From contig JAPPNF010000170.1 of the NCBI GenBank assembly GCA_028818755.1, positions 1-53,341 of the forward strand: DNA of 53,341 nt, written 5' to 3'. Shown piece by piece: positions 14,487-24,443 of the stretch (its first letter is position 1; every line of letters starts with the position of its first letter). A model generated the notes under the pieces. It did not search any database and was not told the origin of the DNA. It saw nothing but the letters and a program-made list of their open reading frames with translations. The translations under genes were made by a program, and so were the position numbers. Origin of the DNA: Deltaproteobacteria bacterium (GTDB lineage Bacteria; Desulfobacterota; Binatia; UBA9968; JAJDTQ01).

Positions 14487-17400
14487 GTGGCGTTCCTTTC
14501 ACTCGACGACAAGATCTCGCGGCTCCTCACCCACGAGTGGCGCGGCGAAAAGCGGATCTCCGGCCTGCAGGGCAGCGCCAAGGCCTACGCGGTCTCGGTG
14601 GCGGCGCGGCATCTCGACGGTCCGTTGGTCGTGCTTACGCCCACGGTGAAGGAGGCGGAGCGCCTCTTTCTCGATCTTGCCTTCTTTCTCGGCGAGGAGG
14701 ACGGCGCTCCTCCGCTGGAGCGGCGCCTTCACCTGTTCCCGGGCTGGGACATCCTGCCGTTCGAGAGCCTGTCACCGCACCCCGATCAGATGGCGGCGCG
14801 CATGGAGGGCCTCCACCGGCTGGCCCAACAGCCGGCGCCGGTGCTGGTGACGACCCCGTCGGCGGTGCTGCAACGCGTGATTCCCAGGGAGAGCGTGCGC
14901 GGTGCGCACTTCACCGAGGGCCAGGAGATCGACCGCGAGAAGCTTCTGTGGCAGCTCTCCGACCTGGGCTTCACCCGCGTCCCGCTGGTGGAGGAACGCG
15001 GCGACTTCAGCGTGCGCGGCGGCATCGTGGACCTTTTCCCGCCGGCCTGTGAGCAGCCCGTGCGCATGGAGTTCGCCGACGACCGCATCGACTCCATCCG
15101 CGAGTTCGACGCCCGCACCCAGCGCTCCCGGTCACGGCGGGGCGAGCTGCTGCTGCTGCCCGTCAAGGAGTTCGCCTCGGGGGCGCGGACCGGCCGCGAG
15201 ACGTTGGCGCGGATCGAGGAGCGGGCGGACGATCTCGGCTTCACGCGGCGGGACAAGCGCGCGCTGCTGGAGTCGGTGCGGGAGGGCGTGCGGTTCGCCG
15301 GCATGGAGTTCCTGGTCCCCTACTTCCACGACCGCCCGCTGCCGTCGGTCCTCGCCCACCTGCCGCGCAACGGCATCCTTTGGTGGGACCAGCCCGCCCG
15401 GGTCGACGAGGAGCTCGAGCGCTTCCGGAAGCTGGTGGAGCAGCGGGCGGAGAAGGCCGCGGCCGAGGGCCGCTTCCATCCCCATGCCGAGACCCTCTAC
15501 CTCGATCCGGACGGTTGGCGCGAGGAGGCGGCGGCCTTCCGCCAGATCCACGGCGAGAGCCTGGACGTTCTCGCGGCCTCCGAGGACGACGCGACGACGC
15601 TGTCCGTGCGCTCCTACACCAACGCCGACCTGCACAGCGAGCTCACCACGCAGCAGGGCGCGGAACGCTCCCTGGCGCCGCTGGTGGAGCATCTGAACGG
15701 GTGGCGGGACCAGAGGGTGCTGTTCGTGAGCGCGCATCCGGGCGACGCGCAGAGGCTGCAGCAACTGCTGGCCTACTACGAGGTGGACCTGCCGGTATCG
15801 GAGCGCCCCTTCCACGAGGTCGCCGGCAACCCCGCCAACGGCCCGGTGATCCTGCTGGGCGGCTTGACCCAGGGAGTGCGCATCCCCGACCAGCGGCTCA
15901 TCATCATCACGCTGGAAGAGCTGTGGGGCCGCAGGAAGCGGGACCGCTCCGTGCGCAAGCGCGAGACCCCAAGCCACTTCATCACCAGCCTGAGCGAGCT
16001 GCGGCAGGACGACGTGGTGGTGCACCTGGACCAGGGCATCGGCATCTACCGCGGCCTCAAGTACCTTAAGGTGGCGGGCACCGAGGGCGAGTTCCTGCAC
16101 CTGGAATACCAGGGGGGCGACCGTCTCTACCTGCCCATCGACCGCATCAACCTGGTGCAGAAGTTCATCGGCGCCGACGGCGCCGCCCCGGTGCTGGACC
16201 GGCTGGGCGGCACCTCCTGGCTCAGGCTCAAGGCCCGCACGAAGAAGTCCATCATCGCCATGGCCAAGGAGCTGCTGCGGGTCTACGCCACCCGGGAGCT
16301 GCACGAAGGGCACAGCTTCCCTGTCCCGGACCAGGCGTACCGCGAGTTCGAAGCCGCCTTCGAGTACGAGGAAACGCCGGACCAGGAGCAGGCCATCGCC
16401 GAGTCCCTGAAGGACATGACCGGGAGCAAGCCCATGGACCGGCTGATCTGCGGCGACGTGGGCTACGGGAAGACCGAGGTGGCCATGCGGGCGGCCTTCA
16501 TGGCGGTGATGGACGGCAAGCAGGTGGCGGTGCTGGCGCCCACCACCATCCTCGCGCAACAGCACCTGGAGACCTTCCGCACCCGCTTCGACCCCTACCC
16601 GGTGCGGGTGGAGAGCCTCAGCCGCTTCGTCACCGGCAAGACCGCGCAGCAATCCCTCAAAGACCTCGCCGCCGGCCTCATCGACGTGGTCATCGGCACC
16701 CACCGCCTGTTGCAGAGCGACGTGGCCTTCAAGAACCTCGGCCTCGTGGTCATCGACGAGGAACACCGGTTCGGGGTGAGCCACAAGGAGAAACTCAAGA
16801 AGCTCCGCTACACCGTGGACGTCATGAGCCTCACCGCCACGCCCATCCCCAGGACCCTGCACATGTCGCTGGTGGGCATCCGCGACCTGAGCGTCATCGA
16901 AACGCCGCCTCCCAACCGGCTGGCGGTGCGCACCTACGTCACGCGTTACGACGAGGGCATGATCCGCGACGCCATCCTGCGGGAGATCAACCGCGAAGGA
17001 CAGGTGTTCTTCCTGCACAACCGGGTGGAGAGCATCCAGCGCGTCGGGCAGAAGATCATGGACTTGGTGCCCGAGGCCAGGGTCGCCGTCGCCCACGGGC
17101 AGATGAAGCCGGCGGAGCTCAAGAAGAACATGGGCCTGTTCCAGGAGAACGAGGCCCAGGTGCTGGTGTGCTCGGCCATCATCGAGTCCGGCCTGGACTA
17201 TCCCAACGCCAACACCATCATCATCAACCGCGCCGACCGCTTCGGCCTGGCCCAGCTCTACCAGCTGCGGGGGCGGGTCGGGCGTTCGTCGCGGCGCGCC
17301 TACGCCTACCTGTTGCTGCCCGGAAGCGGCACCGTGACCAGGGACGCGGAAAAGCGCCTGCGGGCGCTGCAGGAGCTGGACGAGCTGGGCAGCGGCTTCA

Positions 17401-17987
17401 AGCTGGCGCTGCACGACCTGGAGATCCGCGGCGCCGGCAACCTGCTGGGACGCGAGCAGTCCGGCCAGATCGCGGCGGTGGGCTTCGAACTCTACACCCA
17501 GATGATGGAAGAGACCATTCACGAGCTCAAGGGGGAGGAACGCACGGTCAGCGTCGAGCCCGAGATCCGGCTGGGGATCCCGGCGTATTTCCCCGACGAC
17601 TACATACCCAGCGCCAACCAGCGCCTGCTCTTCTACAAACGCCTCGCCAACCTGGACAATCCCGAACAACTGACGGAGATCAGGGACGAGATCCGCGACC
17701 GCTACGGGAACCACCCCGAAGTGGTGGAGAACCTCTTCAGGGTCATGAAGCTGAGGCACGCCCTCATCGGCTCCCTGGCGACCCAGATCATCTACCAGGG
17801 CGGCCGCCTGTCGCTGAACTTCCACGCCACCTCCAGGCTGAACGTGGACCGGCTGCTCAGGCTGGCAGAAGAGGACCCCCGGCGCTTCCGGTTCTCGCCG
17901 GAGGGGCGCCTGTCCTTCAGCCCGGACCACGCCGACTGGCCCGGGCTGATCGACGAGGCCTGCGAGTTATTGCACGCGGTCGGTTAG
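14487..17987 (+). CDS. mfd: Transcription-repair coupling factor Mfd
   Basis: 1166 residues, close to the usual ~1150. The N-terminal UvrB-like modules come first (LHLFPGWDILPFESLSPHPD near 92-111). The RNA-polymerase-interaction domain follows (DDVVVHLDQGIGIYRGLKYL). The superfamily 2 translocase then shows Walker A GDVGYGKTEVA, the DEEH box VIDEEHRFGVSHKE, LTATPIPRTLHMSL and YQLRGRVGRS. It releases RNA polymerase stalled at lesions and recruits UvrA. The start is GTG; the C-terminal TRCF domain is complete. It is followed after 6 bases by the surA-like gene. A uvrA gene lies 2.3 kb downstream on the same strand. Confidence 0.98.
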   Translation: MAFLSLDDKISRLLTHEWRGEKRISGLQGSAKAYAVSVAARHLDGPLVVLTPTVKEAERLFLDLAFFLGEEDGAPPLERRLHLFPGWDILPFESLSPHPDQMAARMEGLHRLAQQPAPVLVTTPSAVLQRVIPRESVRGAHFTEGQEIDREKLLWQLSDLGFTRVPLVEERGDFSVRGGIVDLFPPACEQPVRMEFADDRIDSIREFDARTQRSRSRRGELLLLPVKEFASGARTGRETLARIEERADDLGFTRRDKRALLESVREGVRFAGMEFLVPYFHDRPLPSVLAHLPRNGILWWDQPARVDEELERFRKLVEQRAEKAAAEGRFHPHAETLYLDPDGWREEAAAFRQIHGESLDVLAASEDDATTLSVRSYTNADLHSELTTQQGAERSLAPLVEHLNGWRDQRVLFVSAHPGDAQRLQQLLAYYEVDLPVSERPFHEVAGNPANGPVILLGGLTQGVRIPDQRLIIITLEELWGRRKRDRSVRKRETPSHFITSLSELRQDDVVVHLDQGIGIYRGLKYLKVAGTEGEFLHLEYQGGDRLYLPIDRINLVQKFIGADGAAPVLDRLGGTSWLRLKARTKKSIIAMAKELLRVYATRELHEGHSFPVPDQAYREFEAAFEYEETPDQEQAIAESLKDMTGSKPMDRLICGDVGYGKTEVAMRAAFMAVMDGKQVAVLAPTTILAQQHLETFRTRFDPYPVRVESLSRFVTGKTAQQSLKDLAAGLIDVVIGTHRLLQSDVAFKNLGLVVIDEEHRFGVSHKEKLKKLRYTVDVMSLTATPIPRTLHMSLVGIRDLSVIETPPPNRLAVRTYVTRYDEGMIRDAILREINREGQVFFLHNRVESIQRVGQKIMDLVPEARVAVAHGQMKPAELKKNMGLFQENEAQVLVCSAIIESGLDYPNANTIIINRADRFGLAQLYQLRGRVGRSSRRAYAYLLLPGSGTVTRDAEKRLRALQELDELGSGFKLALHDLEIRGAGNLLGREQSGQIAAVGFELYTQMMEETIHELKGEERTVSVEPEIRLGIPAYFPDDYIPSANQRLLFYKRLANLDNPEQLTEIRDEIRDRYGNHPEVVENLFRVMKLRHALIGSLATQIIYQGGRLSLNFHATSRLNVDRLLRLAEEDPRRFRFSPEGRLSFSPDHADWPGLIDEACELLHAVG

Positions 17988-17993
17988 GGAGGT

Positions 17994-19235
17994 ATGTTGT
18001 TTTCCGTGTCCCGTCTCGTGAAAACGGCCGCCCTCCTTGCCCTCCTGGTGATCTTTCCCGGACCGTCTTCCGGAAGCTTGGTGGAGAAGATCGTCGTGGT
18101 GGTGAACGGCGTTCCCCACACCTTCTCGGATATGCGGAAGTTCGCCCGCGACAGGCTGAACCGGGACGTCAAGCTCGATGAACTGGCGGCCGGCCGCGTG
18201 CCCAAGCAGTGGGTGGAGGAGTTCATCACCTACGAGCTCATCCGGACCGAGGTGCGGAACACGGGCATCCGGGTGCGCGACGCCGACATCGACGGGTTCA
18301 TACGGGCCGTCAGGGAACGGAACAAGCTGTCCCCGGCGCAGTTCGCCGCACTCCTGAAACGGGACGGCAAGACTCTCGCCCAGTACCGCGACGAGGTCCG
18401 CGGCCGCATCGAGCAGGACGAGCTGATCCAGCGCAACGTGAGGAAACGGGTCCACATCACGATGCTGGATGCGCGACGCTACTACGACGCCAACCCGGAC
18501 TCGTACCGGACCGAGCTCAAGGTCCGTCTCCGCCATCTCATGCTGCCGGTGGACGAGGGCGCCTCGCCGGAGCGGGAACAGGCTGTCAAGACAGACATCG
18601 AAGAGTTGCGCCGGCAGATTCTCGGGGGCGGGGACTTCGCCGCGTTGGCCACCGCCCGCTCCCAGGGCGCGGGCGCCACCGAGGGCGGAGATATCGGCTG
18701 GGTGAAGCCCGAGGACCTGCCCGATTCCCTGGCGCGCGTCGCCACCGCCCTGAAGAAGGGCGAGGTGAGCGAACCGGTGCGCACGAGCCTGGGGTACCAC
18801 CTGGTCCGGGCGGAGGACCGGGAGGGCGGCGAACGGCTGCCGTTCGAGACGGTCTCGGAGAAGGCGCGGGACGAGCTCTACAACAAGACGCTCCAGGAGA
18901 GATTCGCCAAGTGGCTCAAGACCGACCTGCGCAAGAAGCACCGCGTGGAGGTCAAGCTCGACGGCTACGCCTTCGAGGCGCAGCAGGCCGAGCGCGGCAC
19001 GGTCGGGAGCCTGATGGCTACCGCCACCGAGGACCAGGAGGACAAGGGCTTCTGGGACTATCTCAACCCGGCGACCTACATCTACCAGGAAGAACTCATA
19101 CCCGACCCGACGGGGGTCGTCGGCGACCGAAAGCGGGTCAGGCTGTTCGGCATACCGCTGTTCACTACCGAAGCCGGCGACGATGACGACGTGCCCCTGG
19201 ACCAGCCCTTGGAACGCGGCACGCCCGCGCCGTAG
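17994..19235 (+). CDS. SurA-like peptidyl-prolyl isomerase with C-terminal acidic tail
   Basis: 413 residues. A hydrophobic N-terminus (LVKTAALLALLVIFPGPSSG) is a signal peptide or anchor. A SurA-type N-terminal chaperone domain follows (about 30-165: EKIVVVVNGVPHTFSDMRKF). A single parvulin domain (about 168-280) contains LRHLMLPV, FAALATARSQ, GGDIGWVKPEDLP and GYHLVRAEDR. E. coli SurA has two parvulin domains. Here about 110 further residues end in a proline/aspartate-rich tail (EAGDDDDVPLDQP). The protein should assist outer-membrane protein folding in the periplasm. It is probably co-transcribed with mfd (6-base gap) and pdxA. Confidence 0.85.
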   Translation: MLFSVSRLVKTAALLALLVIFPGPSSGSLVEKIVVVVNGVPHTFSDMRKFARDRLNRDVKLDELAAGRVPKQWVEEFITYELIRTEVRNTGIRVRDADIDGFIRAVRERNKLSPAQFAALLKRDGKTLAQYRDEVRGRIEQDELIQRNVRKRVHITMLDARRYYDANPDSYRTELKVRLRHLMLPVDEGASPEREQAVKTDIEELRRQILGGGDFAALATARSQGAGATEGGDIGWVKPEDLPDSLARVATALKKGEVSEPVRTSLGYHLVRAEDREGGERLPFETVSEKARDELYNKTLQERFAKWLKTDLRKKHRVEVKLDGYAFEAQQAERGTVGSLMATATEDQEDKGFWDYLNPATYIYQEELIPDPTGVVGDRKRVRLFGIPLFTTEAGDDDDVPLDQPLERGTPAP

Positions 19236-19269
19236 CCCTCCCCGATCTCCACGACTCAACACGATCGCC

Positions 19270-20250
19270 ATGTCCAAACCCGTCGTGGCCGTAACCATGG
19301 GCGATCCTTCGGGCATCGGGCCCGAGGTGGCGGTCAAGGCCGCGCGGGATCCGGCGGTGCGACGCGCCTGCCGGATGGTGATCGTGGGTGATGCGCCGTC
19401 GCTGGAACGCGCCCGCGCTCCCCGCTGGCCGGTCCACGACCTTGAACCCGCCACCGGCACGGATGACGCCGTGCGGGTGGAATCGGTCACCCGCCTCAAA
19501 ACTTCGGCCTGCCGCCCCGGCCGCCCGACCCGGAGCGGCGGCGAAGCATCCTACCGTTACATCCTGCGCGCCGTGGACCTCGTTCGGACCGGCGCCGCCG
19601 ACGCCATGGCCACGGCGCCCATCAGCAAGAAGGCGCTCAACGACGCCGGCCACGCCTGGCCCGGGCATACCGAGTTGCTGGCGGATCTCACGCGCACGCG
19701 GGACGTCCGCATGATGCTCTACGGGAGACGTCTCAAGGTGGTGCTGGTGACGGTGCATCTGCCGCTCACGGAGGTGGCCGCGGCGCTGACCCGCGGGCGC
19801 GTCCGCACTACCATCGATGTCACCCACCGTGCCCTCCGGCAGTGGTTCGGCGTGGCTCGGCCGCGGCTGGCCGTCGCCGCGCTGAACCCCCACGGGGGCG
19901 AAGACGGCATGTTCGGACAGGAGGAGCGCCGGGTGATCCGGCCGGCGGTGCGCGACTGCGCGGGCCGGGGCATGAATGTCACCGGGCCGGTTCCCGCGGA
20001 CAGCCTCTTCCACCGGGCGGCGGCCGGCGAGTACGATGCCGTCGTCTGCATGTACCACGACCAGGGGCTCGGGCCCTTCAAGCTGCTGCACTTCACCGAC
20101 GGAGTCAATCTGACCCTGGGCCTTCCTCTCATTCGGACCTCGGTGGACCACGGCACTGCGTACGACATCGCGGGCAAGGGCGTGGCCGACGCCAGGAGCA
20201 TGAAGCAGGCGATCCTGCTGGCGGCGGACTTGGCGGGCCGCCGTTCATGA
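19270..20250 (+). CDS. pdxA: 4-hydroxythreonine-4-phosphate dehydrogenase PdxA
   Basis: 326 residues. Family motifs are [20 protein letters not shown] (residues 4-23), [20 protein letters not shown] (metal-ligand histidine), [15 protein letters not shown] and [14 protein letters not shown]. It oxidises 4-phosphohydroxy-L-threonine in pyridoxal-phosphate synthesis in the cytoplasm. The ATG at the start of the conserved N-terminus is used; an open frame reaches further back but would overlap surA. It overlaps uvrA by ATGA. PdxA homologues also occur in aromatic catabolism (terephthalate-type dehydrogenases), but the housekeeping context favours PdxA. Confidence 0.93.
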   Translation: MSKPVVAVTMGDPSGIGPEVAVKAARDPAVRRACRMVIVGDAPSLERARAPRWPVHDLEPATGTDDAVRVESVTRLKTSACRPGRPTRSGGEASYRYILRAVDLVRTGAADAMATAPISKKALNDAGHAWPGHTELLADLTRTRDVRMMLYGRRLKVVLVTVHLPLTEVAAALTRGRVRTTIDVTHRALRQWFGVARPRLAVAALNPHGGEDGMFGQEERRVIRPAVRDCAGRGMNVTGPVPADSLFHRAAAGEYDAVVCMYHDQGLGPFKLLHFTDGVNLTLGLPLIRTSVDHGTAYDIAGKGVADARSMKQAILLAADLAGRRS

Positions 20251-22811
20251 ACATCGTCATCAAGGGCGCCCGCGTCCACAACCTCAAGAACGTCGACGTC
20301 GAGATCCCCCGCGGCAAGCTCGTGGTGATCACCGGGGTTTCCGGTTCGGGCAAGTCCTCGCTGGCGTTCGACACGGTCTACGCCGAGGGGCAGCGGCACT
20401 ACATGCAGTCCCTGTCCACCTATGCGCGGCAGCTACTGAACCCGCTGGCGCGGGCGGACGTGGACTCCGTTCAGGGGCTTTCTCCGGCCATCGCGGTGCC
20501 CCAACGCCGCTTCCACGAAAACCCCCGGTCGACGGTCGGGACCCTGACGGAGATACACGATCACCTGCGGCTGCTTTTCACCCACGTCGGCCGGCCCCAC
20601 TGCCGGCGCTGCGGCCGCGCCATCACGGTGCATACGATCCAGCAGATGGTCGACGAGCTGCTGAAGCTCCCTTCCGGCACCCGCATCCAGGTGCTGGCGC
20701 CGCTCCGCTGCAACGACGCGAGCGCGTACCGGAAACAGATCGAAGCGGTGCTGCGCGCCGGGTTCGTGCGCATCAAGGTGGACGGCGAGATCGTGGAGCT
20801 GGCCGACCTGCCGGAATCGGAGCCGCCCGCCGTGGCGGACCTGGTGGTGGACCGGCTGGTGATGAGGGACGGAGTCGCCAAGCGGCTCGCCGACTCCATC
20901 GAGGTGGCGCTGAAGCACGGCAACGAGGTGGTGAAGATCGACGTGCACGATGCGCCCGCCCCGGAGTCCCGCCGCTACACCCAAAAGTCCGCCTGTCTGG
21001 ACTGCGACGCGCCGTTCCCGCAAACGGTGCCGCAGCTCTTCTCCTTCAACAGCCCGCACGGCGCCTGTCCCGCATGCAACGGCCTCGGCACCCGGACCGG
21101 GGGGAGGTCCCGGAGCGTTGCGGGCGCCGCCGACGACATCCGGCAACCCTGCCCGACGTGCGCGGGCACCCGGCTCCGGGACGAGAGCCTCCTGGTGCGG
21201 ATTAACGGCATGAACATCGGAGAGGTGTCGGCCCTGCCCCTGACGGACTTCGGCCGCTTCATCGAAGACATCGACCTCGGCGAGCGCGAGGCCGAGGTGG
21301 CGGGCAGCGTCCTCCGCGAGATACGGGAACGCACCCACACCCTGCTTAAGCTGGAGCTCGGCTACCTGTCGCTGGAGCGGTCGTCCGACAGCCTGTCGGG
21401 GGGCGAGTGCCAGAGGATCCGGCTCGCCGCCCACATCGGCGCCCGCCTGTCGGGTGTGATCTACGTGCTGGACGAACCCACGGTGGGCCTCCACCCGCGG
21501 GACACCGCGCGGCTCCTGGGCATCCTGCGGGAGCTCCGGGACGCCGGCAACACGGTGCTGGTGGTGGAACACGACCGGGACGTGATCATGGCGGCCGACC
21601 ACGTCATCGACATGGGCCCGGACGCCGGAGCGGCGGGCGGCGAGGTACTGGCGGCCGGCAGCGTCGACCAGATCCGCCGCAGCCCGGCTTCCCGGACCGG
21701 CCCCTATCTGGCCGCCACCGCGCCGCCGACGTCACGGGCACGCCGCGCGGAGTCCGGCATTCTCTCGCTCCAGAACGTCGACCGGCACAACCTCAAGAAC
21801 ATCGACATTGCCTTCCCCATCGGGCTCATGACGTGTGTCACCGGGGTCTCCGGCTCGGGCAAGAGCAGCCTGGTGGTGGATACCCTTTATCTCGCGGCAC
21901 GGGGCCAACGGCGACCCGTGGCAACGCCCTCGGCGCGAAAGGGATCGAGACCGTCCACGAGGAAACCGCCGGCCTCCGCCGCGATCTCCGGGCTTGAGGA
22001 CTTCGACCGGGTCCTTTACGTGGATCAAGGCTCCATCGGGCGCAGCAGCCGTTCCACGCCGGCCACCTACGGCGGGCTCTTCGATCCCCTGCGCAACCTC
22101 TTCGCGCGCCTTCCCGAAGCGCGCCTGCGCGGCTACGGTCCCGGGCGCTTCTCCTACAACGCCGGCGGCGGGCGCTGCGAAGCCTGCCTCGGAGCCGGCA
22201 CGATGGACATCGAGATGCAGTTCCTGCCGGACGTGTCGGTCACCTGCGACGTCTGCGGCGGGCGACGGTACAACCGGGAAACCCTGGAGATCCTCTACAA
22301 GGGCGCCAGCATCGCCGACGTTCTCGACCTCACCGTCGCCGAAGCCCTGGACTTCCTCGGCAACGTCCCGCTGGTGCGCCGGCGGCTGGAGAGCCTGTGG
22401 CAGGTGGGATTGGGCTACCTGCGGCTGGGACAGCCGGCCACCACCCTGTCCGGGGGAGAGGCGCAGCGCGTCAAGCTGGCGCGGGAGTTGGGCAAGAGTT
22501 CCGGCGGCAAGGCCTTGTACCTGTTCGACGAGCCCACCACCGGGCTGCACTTCGAGGAGGTGGGCAGGCTGGTGGAGATACTCGACCGCCTGGTGGAATC
22601 GGGTCACACGGTCATCGCCATCGAGCACAATCCGGACTTCCTGAGGTGCGTCGACTACATCGTCGACCTCGGTCCCGAGGGCGGCGAGAACGGCGGTTAC
22701 GTGGTGGCCGCGGGCACGCCCGAGGAGGTGATGGAGGTCGCCGAATCCTCCACGGGCCGTTATTTGAAGAGCCTGTGCGGAAACCCTGCGCACGCCAAGG
22801 GGTTTTCTTGA
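20247..22811 (+). CDS. uvrA: UvrA-type excinuclease ATPase lacking the insertion domain
   Basis: 854 residues against ~940 for usual UvrA. Both ABC modules are intact: Walker [11 protein letters not shown] at 30-39 and 533-542, signatures [13 protein letters not shown] (382-394) and [13 protein letters not shown] (733-745), and Walker [10 protein letters not shown] and LYLFDEPTT. The UvrB-interaction region (about 118-247) is retained. Zinc-ligand pairs are CLDC/CPAC (250-277) and CEAC/CDVC (644-670). Between CNGLG (277-281) and CPTCAGTRL (302-310) only ~20 residues remain where E. coli has more than 100; this is the DNA-contacting insertion domain. The protein could be a diverged repair UvrA or a UvrA-like paralogue. 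It overlaps pdxA by 4 bases. Confidence 0.9.
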   Translation: MNIVIKGARVHNLKNVDVEIPRGKLVVITGVSGSGKSSLAFDTVYAEGQRHYMQSLSTYARQLLNPLARADVDSVQGLSPAIAVPQRRFHENPRSTVGTLTEIHDHLRLLFTHVGRPHCRRCGRAITVHTIQQMVDELLKLPSGTRIQVLAPLRCNDASAYRKQIEAVLRAGFVRIKVDGEIVELADLPESEPPAVADLVVDRLVMRDGVAKRLADSIEVALKHGNEVVKIDVHDAPAPESRRYTQKSACLDCDAPFPQTVPQLFSFNSPHGACPACNGLGTRTGGRSRSVAGAADDIRQPCPTCAGTRLRDESLLVRINGMNIGEVSALPLTDFGRFIEDIDLGEREAEVAGSVLREIRERTHTLLKLELGYLSLERSSDSLSGGECQRIRLAAHIGARLSGVIYVLDEPTVGLHPRDTARLLGILRELRDAGNTVLVVEHDRDVIMAADHVIDMGPDAGAAGGEVLAAGSVDQIRRSPASRTGPYLAATAPPTSRARRAESGILSLQNVDRHNLKNIDIAFPIGLMTCVTGVSGSGKSSLVVDTLYLAARGQRRPVATPSARKGSRPSTRKPPASAAISGLEDFDRVLYVDQGSIGRSSRSTPATYGGLFDPLRNLFARLPEARLRGYGPGRFSYNAGGGRCEACLGAGTMDIEMQFLPDVSVTCDVCGGRRYNRETLEILYKGASIADVLDLTVAEALDFLGNVPLVRRRLESLWQVGLGYLRLGQPATTLSGGEAQRVKLARELGKSSGGKALYLFDEPTTGLHFEEVGRLVEILDRLVESGHTVIAIEHNPDFLRCVDYIVDLGPEGGENGGYVVAAGTPEEVMEVAESSTGRYLKSLCGNPAHAKGFS

Positions 22812-22861
22812 CATTCGCGGGGCTACGGGCCTAAATGAAAGGTCCTTGGAGGCCCGCATCC

Positions 22862-24049
22862 GTGAAGCTACCGATCTACTTCGACAATCACGCCACCACT
22901 CCGGTGGACCCCCGGGTGGTCGATGCCATGCTGCCCTTCTTCACCGAGCAGTTCGGGAACTCGGCCAGCAAGCACGCCTTCGGATGGGAGGCGGAGGCGG
23001 CCGTGCACCAGGCGCGGAAGCACATCGGCAACCTGATCGGCGCCGCTCCCAAGGAGATCGTCTTCACCTCGGGGGCGACGGAATCGGACAACCTCGCCAT
23101 CAAGGGCGTGGCGGAGCTTCACCGGGACCGCGGAGACCACATCATCACCTGCGCGGCCGAGCACAAGGCGGTGCTGGACTGTTGCAAGTTCCTGGAACGG
23201 CAGGGCTACCGCGTGACCTACCTGCCGGTGGACGCCTACGGCAGGGTGGACATGGACAGGCTGCGCACCGCCATCGACGACAGGACGCTGCTCATCTCCA
23301 TCATGCTGGCCAACAACGAGGTCGGCACCATCCAGCCGCTGGCGGAGATCGGCCGCATCGCCGAGGAGCACGGGATCCTCTTCCATACCGACGCCACCCA
23401 GGCGGTGGGCAAGATGCCCGTCGACGTGGCGGCCTGGGGGGTTCACCTGCTTTCGATGACCGCGCACAAGCTTCACGGGCCCAAGGGCGTCGGCGCGCTC
23501 TACGTCAGCGCAAGAAGGCCGGCGGCGCGGCTGAGCCCCACCATCCACGGCGGCGGCCACGAGGGAGGCATGCGGTCGGGCACCCTGAACGTTCCCGGCA
23601 TCGTCGGGTTCGGCAAGGCCTGCGAGATCGCCCGCGAGGAAATGGCCACCGAGCTGCCGCACATCAGCCGGTTGCGCGACCGTCTGGAGACCGGGCTGTT
23701 CTCGCGCCTCGACGAGCTTCACCTGAACGGGCATCCCACCGAACGCCTGTGCGGAAACCTCAACGTGGCTTTCGGTTACGTGGAAGGCGAATCGTTGATC
23801 ATGGGACTCAACGACGTCGCGGTCTCCTCCGGCTCCACCTGCACGTCGGCGGCGCTGGAGCCCTCCCACGTGCTCAAGGCCATGGGCGTCAGGGAGGACC
23901 TCGCCCACGGCTCCCTTCGCTTCGGGCTGGGACGCTTCAACACCGAGGAAGAGGTGGACTACGTCCTGGACCGGGTGGAGGAGGAGGTCACCCGGCTGCG
24001 CGGACTTTCGCCCCTCTATGCCAAGCGGTCGGCGGGGGCACACGGATAA
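22862..24049 (+). CDS. iscS: Cysteine desulfurase, IscS type
   Basis: 395 residues from the GTG preceded by GGAGG 8 bases upstream; an ATG 27 bases earlier has no Shine-Dalgarno. The pyridoxal-phosphate fold shows [36 protein letters not shown], the lysine segment [17 protein letters not shown], and the mobile catalytic cysteine loop [17 protein letters not shown]. It removes sulfur from cysteine for Fe-S assembly. An A-type carrier follows after 5 bases, then a second desulfurase. No IscU, HscA or ferredoxin is encoded here, so this is not a complete isc operon. Confidence 0.93.
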   Translation: MKLPIYFDNHATTPVDPRVVDAMLPFFTEQFGNSASKHAFGWEAEAAVHQARKHIGNLIGAAPKEIVFTSGATESDNLAIKGVAELHRDRGDHIITCAAEHKAVLDCCKFLERQGYRVTYLPVDAYGRVDMDRLRTAIDDRTLLISIMLANNEVGTIQPLAEIGRIAEEHGILFHTDATQAVGKMPVDVAAWGVHLLSMTAHKLHGPKGVGALYVSARRPAARLSPTIHGGGHEGGMRSGTLNVPGIVGFGKACEIAREEMATELPHISRLRDRLETGLFSRLDELHLNGHPTERLCGNLNVAFGYVEGESLIMGLNDVAVSSGSTCTSAALEPSHVLKAMGVREDLAHGSLRFGLGRFNTEEEVDYVLDRVEEEVTRLRGLSPLYAKRSAGAHG

Positions 24050-24054
24050 GGGCA

Positions 24055-24384
24055 ATGGCGACAGAGGTCCAGATAACGGAATCGGCGGCCAACCGGATCA
24101 AGGAACTGCTCGACCAGGACGAGCGGGACCTGACCGGCCTGCGCCTCAAGGTGGTGGGCGGCGGCTGCTCCGGCCTCCAGTACAAGATGGACCTCGACGA
24201 CCCCAGGCCCACCGACCGCGTGTTCGAGCACGAGGGAGCCAAGGTGATCGTGGATCTCAAGAGCCTGCTGTACCTGGGCGGAACCGAGCTCGATTACAGG
24301 GAAACGCTCATGGAGGCGGCCTTCGTGTTCCAGAATCCCAATGTGAAGCGGAGTTGCGGCTGCGGCGCCTCGTTCGTGGTCTGA
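24055..24384 (+). CDS. A-type iron-sulfur carrier (IscA/ErpA family)
   Basis: 109 residues, the usual length. The three conserved cysteines are present: GGGCSGLQY (C38) and SCGCGASF (C101, C103). These bind or transfer [4Fe-4S] clusters. It lies between two cysteine desulfurase genes, 5 bases after iscS and 59 bases before nifS. IscA, ErpA and SufA cannot be separated from sequence alone. Confidence 0.95.
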   Translation: MATEVQITESAANRIKELLDQDERDLTGLRLKVVGGGCSGLQYKMDLDDPRPTDRVFEHEGAKVIVDLKSLLYLGGTELDYRETLMEAAFVFQNPNVKRSCGCGASFVV

Positions 24385-24443
24385 GGCAGCCGCCCGGAAC
24401 GGCTCGATGCCCGACGGCAAGCCGTTCTCCCACGGGACACGCC

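Noticed and set aside
15132..17930. Very long open frame antisense to mfd
   Set aside because: It mirrors the mfd codon pattern, has a Val/Glu/Gly/His-rich composition and no recognisable motif; this is a GC-driven shadow frame.
19183..19269. Upstream extension of PdxA
   Set aside because: The extra 29 residues overlap the surA-like gene and precede the conserved N-terminus; the ATG at [12 protein letters not shown] is sufficient.
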